From: Bacteroidales bacterium KA00344
GTDB taxonomy: Bacteria > Bacteroidota > Bacteroidia > Bacteroidales > Bacteroidaceae
DNA: 64,000 nucleotides
Assembly (NCBI GenBank): GCA_001552765.1
Contig: KQ959425.1
Coordinates: 1-64,000, forward strand
Reading direction: 5' to 3'
How positions within the stretch are numbered: the first letter of the stretch is position 1; the number at the start of each line of letters is the position of its first letter. The notes under the pieces were generated by a model. The model did no database searches, had not been told where the DNA came from, and was given only the letters and a program-made list of their open reading frames with translations. Both the position numbers and the translations under genes were made by a program. Below are positions 60,417 through 64,000 of the stretch, one piece after another.

Positions 60417-62729
60417 TTATTCATAAACTTCGTCTATTCCAACTTCGCCCATCGGATCGATGTCTTTGTCGCATGGATCGAAATTCTCCGGAATGTCGAA
60501 AGTTGAATTAGAATTGTATGGAAGGGTTTTGTCGCGATATACTTTTTTCATGAAATATGCCCATATAGGTAATGCCATTGTGGCACCCTGTCCCATTCGC
60601 ATGGAGTCAAAGTGGATATCACGTTCTTCACCCCCTACCCATGCTCCACTCACGAGTTGAGGGGTGAATCCCATAAACCAAGCATCCGAATTTCTATTTG
60701 TCGTACCGGTTTTTCCACCTATCTCTCCTTCCAGATTGTATTTAAAGCGAAGCCGTCCCGCAGTTCCTCCATCAACAACAGCCATAAGCTCAACCAGCAT
60801 TTTATAAGCACTTGAAGAACTGATCACCTCATTCATACGGGGTTGGAATTGTGTGATGATATTACCTTCGTTGTCTTCTATCTTTGACACAAACATCGGA
60901 GCAATCCGAATACCGTTGTTCGGAAATGTAGTATAGGCACTCACCATCTCTGCAACAGACACCTCGCATGGTCCTAAACACAATGCCATAGATGGGTATA
61001 TATCGGGATTGTCGATACCAAACTTATGAAGAATGGAGACAAATTGTCGGGGATTGAGGCGACTCATCAGATGTGCCGAAATCCAGTTGTTGGATTGAGC
61101 CAATCCCCATTTCAGTGTTACCATCTCCCCATAGCGTCGCCGACTGCCGTTTCTTGGCGTCCATGGTTTGCCGGCAACTATATAGGTCTGCTGCACATTG
61201 GGCACCTTGTCACATGGAGAAGCCCCATTTTCCATAGCCAATGAGTATAGGAAAGGTTTGATAGTTGAACCAACCTGACGACGCCCCCCCATAACCATGT
61301 CGTATTGGAAGTGTTCGAAGTCGATACCGCCAACGTATGCCTTTACGTGTCCGGTATGGGCTTCCATACTCATGAATCCAGCTCGTAGGAACGATTTGTA
61401 ATATCGGATAGAGTCCATCGGAGTCATCACTGTGTCTACATCGCCATGATAGGTAAATACAGCCATGTCTGTAGGCGTGCGGAAAGCTTTGGCAATTTCT
61501 TTTTCAGAGCATCCCGACTGTTTCATCGTAAGATATCGTTCGCTCTGTTTAACAGCTCGATCCATGATTTGCTTCACCTGCTTCTGGGACAGTTCGCTAG
61601 TGAAAGGAGCATTAGGTTTCTTACGATTTTCCTTGTTAAATTCAGGCTGTAGGTAGCGGGCCACGTGTCCATATACCGATTCCTCGGCATATCGTTGCAT
61701 ACGTGAGTCGATTGTGGTATATATTCTGAGACCGTCTGTATAGACATTATAGGGGCTGCCATCTTTCTTGGTATTTTTCTTGCACCAACCGCAAAGCGGG
61801 TCGGTAGCAAAGGCTATGGAGTCAATCACAAACTGTCGACGGTTCCACGAAGGATAGTCGTCCTTTTCGGGTTTATCCATCATCATGTATTGACGCAGAA
61901 ATTCACGAAAGTAAACAGCCACACCATCTTTATGGTCAGAGCGGTGGAAATGCAGTCCTATTTCTTCCCGGGCATTCTGTTGATATTCTGCATCGGACAG
62001 ATAGCCTGCCTTTTTCATCTGAGCCAGCACAACATTTCGGCGATGTTTACTGCGCTCAGGGTATCTTACAGGATTGAAGTATGAAGGATTCTTACATAAG
62101 CCAACCAGCAATGCCGATTCATTAACTGTAAGATCCTTAGGCTCTTTATTAAAATAAGTGTTGGCCGCAGTTTTGATGCCCACAGCTCCGTGAAGGAAGT
62201 CAAAATAGTTTAAGTATAGGGCAATGATCTCTTCCTTGGTAAAATTTCGTTCAAGTTTGATGGCAATAACCCATTCTATAGGTTTTTGCAACAGACGCTC
62301 GACGGTCGATTTTACGGGTGCAGAATAAAGCTGCTTAGCAAGCTGTTGCGTGATGGTGCTGCCTCCACCGGCGCTCTCCTGCCCCATGATGCCACGCTTG
62401 ACGACTGCTCGTGCCAGAGCGATAAAGTCTATTCCGGAATGCTCATAAAACCGTTCATCCTCCGTTGAAACAAGAGCATGGACCAAATGCGGAGACAGTT
62501 TGGAATAGGATATGGGAATTCGATTGGCCTTGTTGACATTATATGTTCCAATAACCTTGCTGTCAGCCGAATAGATAAGCGAAGCCGATTTGTTAATAGG
62601 GTTTTGCAAATGTTCTATATCCGGAGAGTAACCAATGGTTCCATTCCAAATGAGGTAAAAGAGTATGGAAGCTATTAACACCGTCAAGAACAAAAATGTC
62701 CACAGAGATATGATGAAAAATTTTCTCAT
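60417..62729 (-). CDS. Class A penicillin-binding protein 1A
   Basis: About 770 residues from the ATG at 62729 (MRKFFIISLWTFLFLTVLIA). The frame is open upstream to 62870, but that stretch overlaps pyrB and the promoter. An N-terminal transmembrane helix is followed by a GT51 glycosyltransferase with the catalytic EDERFYEHSGID near residue 90 and GGGSTITQQLAKQ near 121. The transpeptidase domain has STIK near 488, SNN near 546 and KTGTT near 673. It polymerises and cross-links peptidoglycan in the periplasm. No downstream gene in this operon. Confidence 0.96.
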   Translation of the reverse strand: MRKFFIISLWTFLFLTVLIASILFYLIWNGTIGYSPDIEHLQNPINKSASLIYSADSKVIGTYNVNKANRIPISYSKLSPHLVHALVSTEDERFYEHSGIDFIALARAVVKRGIMGQESAGGGSTITQQLAKQLYSAPVKSTVERLLQKPIEWVIAIKLERNFTKEEIIALYLNYFDFLHGAVGIKTAANTYFNKEPKDLTVNESALLVGLCKNPSYFNPVRYPERSKHRRNVVLAQMKKAGYLSDAEYQQNAREEIGLHFHRSDHKDGVAVYFREFLRQYMMMDKPEKDDYPSWNRRQFVIDSIAFATDPLCGWCKKNTKKDGSPYNVYTDGLRIYTTIDSRMQRYAEESVYGHVARYLQPEFNKENRKKPNAPFTSELSQKQVKQIMDRAVKQSERYLTMKQSGCSEKEIAKAFRTPTDMAVFTYHGDVDTVMTPMDSIRYYKSFLRAGFMSMEAHTGHVKAYVGGIDFEHFQYDMVMGGRRQVGSTIKPFLYSLAMENGASPCDKVPNVQQTYIVAGKPWTPRNGSRRRYGEMVTLKWGLAQSNNWISAHLMSRLNPRQFVSILHKFGIDNPDIYPSMALCLGPCEVSVAEMVSAYTTFPNNGIRIAPMFVSKIEDNEGNIITQFQPRMNEVISSSSAYKMLVELMAVVDGGTAGRLRFKYNLEGEIGGKTGTTNRNSDAWFMGFTPQLVSGAWVGGEERDIHFDSMRMGQGATMALPIWAYFMKKVYRDKTLPYNSNSTFDIPENFDPCDKDIDPMGEVGIDEVYE

Positions 62730-62752
62730 TATATAATTCAATGTAATTTGTG

Positions 62753-62760
62753 CAAAAATA
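62753..62760 (-). promoter_or_regulatory. Probable -7 box of the PBP1A gene
   Basis: TATTTTTG on the minus strand lies 23 bases upstream of the PBP1A ATG. Confidence 0.5.
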
Positions 62761-62845
62761 CAATTTTTCTTTTGAAATGGCATGAATAAATTGAAAATAA
62801 TCAGTAACTTCGCAATCGAATTTGCAACTCTCAATCTGTATTTAA

Positions 62846-63790
62846 ATGGAAAAACATGACTTTGTGACAATTGCCGACCTATCTAAGGAAGAGATCCATT
62901 ATCTCCTTGAAATGGCGCAAGAGTTTGAAACATATCCCAATCGGGAATTGTTAAAAGGTAAAGTAGTCGCCACCCTATTCTTTGAGCCTTCGACCCGCAC
63001 TCAACTTAGTTTTCAAACAGCAGCCAACCGTCTCGGCGCACGTGTCATAGGCTTTTCTGATGCTAAAACATCGAGCACCACAAAAGGTGAGACTTTGAAA
63101 GACACTATTCTGATGGTGAGCAACTATGCCGACATTATCGTGATGAGACATTTTATAGAAGGAGCTGCACAATATGCCAGTGAGGTGGCGCCGGTACCTA
63201 TTGTCAATGCGGGCGATGGCGCCCACATGCACCCCTCACAGTGCCTGCTCGACCTGTATTCCATCTATAAGACTCAAGGCACTTTGGAGGATTTGAACAT
63301 CTATCTTGTGGGAGACCTAAGATATGGACGCACCGTACATTCCTTGATCATGGCCATGCGCCACTACAATCCGACGTTTCACTTTATTGCTCCGGAGGAA
63401 CTCGCTATGCCTCAGGAGTATAAACAGTATTGCAAGCAAAATGGAATCAGGTTTTACGAACATACAAAATTTGATGAAAACATCATCGCCGATGCCGACA
63501 TCTTGTATATGACGCGTGTGCAGAAAGAACGTTTTTCAGACCTCATGGAGTATGAAAGGGTGAAAAACGTATATATATTGCGCAACTCCATGCTCAGTAA
63601 GGTTAAGCCCAATATGAAAATATTGCATCCCCTGCCCCGTGTAAACGAAATAGCATACGACGTTGACGACAATCCGCACGCATACTATATACAGCAGGCC
63701 AAAAACGGATTGTATGCCAGAGAAGCCATATATTGCCATTGTCTGGGAATATCCCTCGATGACGTTAGGAACGACAAGACCATTATCTAA
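62846..63790 (+). CDS. pyrB: Aspartate carbamoyltransferase catalytic chain
   Basis: A 314-residue enzyme making carbamoyl-aspartate, the first committed step of pyrimidine synthesis. The carbamoyl-phosphate site [13 protein letters not shown] lies near 49-61, [12 protein letters not shown] near 131-142, and the late HPLPRVNEI near 263-271. It starts the pyrB-pyrI pair; pyrI begins 28 bases after the stop. A weak promoter (TAACTTCG, 62805-62812) lies 33 bases before its ATG. Confidence 0.97.
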   Translation: MEKHDFVTIADLSKEEIHYLLEMAQEFETYPNRELLKGKVVATLFFEPSTRTQLSFQTAANRLGARVIGFSDAKTSSTTKGETLKDTILMVSNYADIIVMRHFIEGAAQYASEVAPVPIVNAGDGAHMHPSQCLLDLYSIYKTQGTLEDLNIYLVGDLRYGRTVHSLIMAMRHYNPTFHFIAPEELAMPQEYKQYCKQNGIRFYEHTKFDENIIADADILYMTRVQKERFSDLMEYERVKNVYILRNSMLSKVKPNMKILHPLPRVNEIAYDVDDNPHAYYIQQAKNGLYAREAIYCHCLGISLDDVRNDKTII

Positions 63791-63818
63791 GAACACCAAT
63801 ATATAAACATCACAGACT

Positions 63819-64000
63819 ATGGGAAAGAAAGAATTACAAGTGGCGGCAATCGAAAACGGTACCGTCATCGACCATATACCGGCAAACAAGACCTATGAAG
63901 TGGCGAAACTGCTGAGGCTTCACGACTTGGACGCACAAGTTACCATCGGTTATAATCTGCCCTCAAGCAAGATAGGCAAGAAAGGCATCATCAAGATCGC
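63819..64000 (+). CDS. pyrI: Aspartate carbamoyltransferase regulatory chain, N-terminal part
   Basis: The ATG at 63819 opens a frame that runs off the window (about 60 residues visible), beginning [20 protein letters not shown]. The [10 protein letters not shown] sequence and following KLLRLHD and [15 protein letters not shown] match the allosteric nucleotide-binding domain of PyrI. The zinc-binding C-terminal part lies outside the window. With PyrB it forms the allosteric complex in which nucleotides regulate activity. Confidence 0.95.
   Translation, partial: MGKKELQVAAIENGTVIDHIPANKTYEVAKLLRLHDLDAQVTIGYNLPSSKIGKKGIIKI

Noticed and set aside
1-64000. tRNA or rRNA genes
   Set aside because: Spacers were scanned by eye for tRNA arms and CCA-adjacent stems and none was convincing; a covariance-model search could still find one missed here.

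Overview
The window reads as chromosome of a Bacteroidales bacterium, most likely a Prevotella or close relative. The support is: many promoters of the Bacteroidetes type (a -7 box TAnnTTTG, several with TTTG 19-20 bases upstream); weak Shine-Dalgarno sequences; a type IX secretion plug protein; an outer-membrane DUF5020 protein; a bifunctional ThrA followed by a phosphoglycerate-mutase-like gene and thrC; and Bacteroidetes-style housekeeping proteins. No rRNA, tRNA, CRISPR array or prophage was recognised. The only recognisable mobile element is an insertion sequence cut by the left edge.

Layout. 1-810: 5' part of an IS transposase gene next to the recQ stop. 813-4462: recJ-recQ operon. 4821-8400: secreted C1 peptidase, Xaa-Pro aminopeptidase and a divergent patatin-like lipase. 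8481-11997: trmD, a DUF5020 protein and a divergent NAD-dependent ligase. 12000-15255: a repeat-bearing spacer, a B3/B4 tRNA-editing-like protein, a MutT-type Nudix enzyme and a type II-like pantothenate kinase. 15344-17681: a minus-strand operon of a 51-residue ORF, a membrane-anchored protein with a protease-like tail, and a MORN-repeat/GH25 muramidase lipoprotein. 17875-24762: MATE transporter, rmuC, aconitase and citrate synthase. 24830-25509: a decayed gene. 25708-38611: amino-acid metabolism (dapA, an EamA transporter, the complete glycine cleavage system gcvT-H-PA-PB-lpd, and a threonine operon). 39273-42336: a lipoprotein, lepA and a Crp/Fnr regulator. 42553-49245: sugar nucleotide genes (rfbB-manC-manA), then uxaB and pyk diverging from a shared operator-like palindrome. 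49507-54957: a small repeat protein, a T9SS plug protein, pgk, queC and radA. 55235-58841: a substrate-binding-like lipoprotein with a large TPR protein, and YccF. 59323-64000: a HAD phosphatase, PBP1A, pyrB and the start of pyrI.

The clearest unexplained structure is a family of composite intergenic repeats at three unrelated loci (about 12.3-12.7 kb, 38.9-39.1 kb, 59.0-59.3 kb). Each holds about four degenerate units stepping at exactly 22 bases, and they share flanking modules in shuffled orientation, including a 30-base block that matches at 27 positions between two loci in opposite orientation. Other points of note are a palindrome resembling a LacI-family operator between uxaB and pyk, a duplicated promoter cassette upstream of lepA, a small leading ORF in the GH25 operon, and several genes (ligA, split gcvP, type II-like pantothenate kinase) whose type seems unusual for this group. 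No single new multi-gene system is obvious; most of the window is core metabolism.
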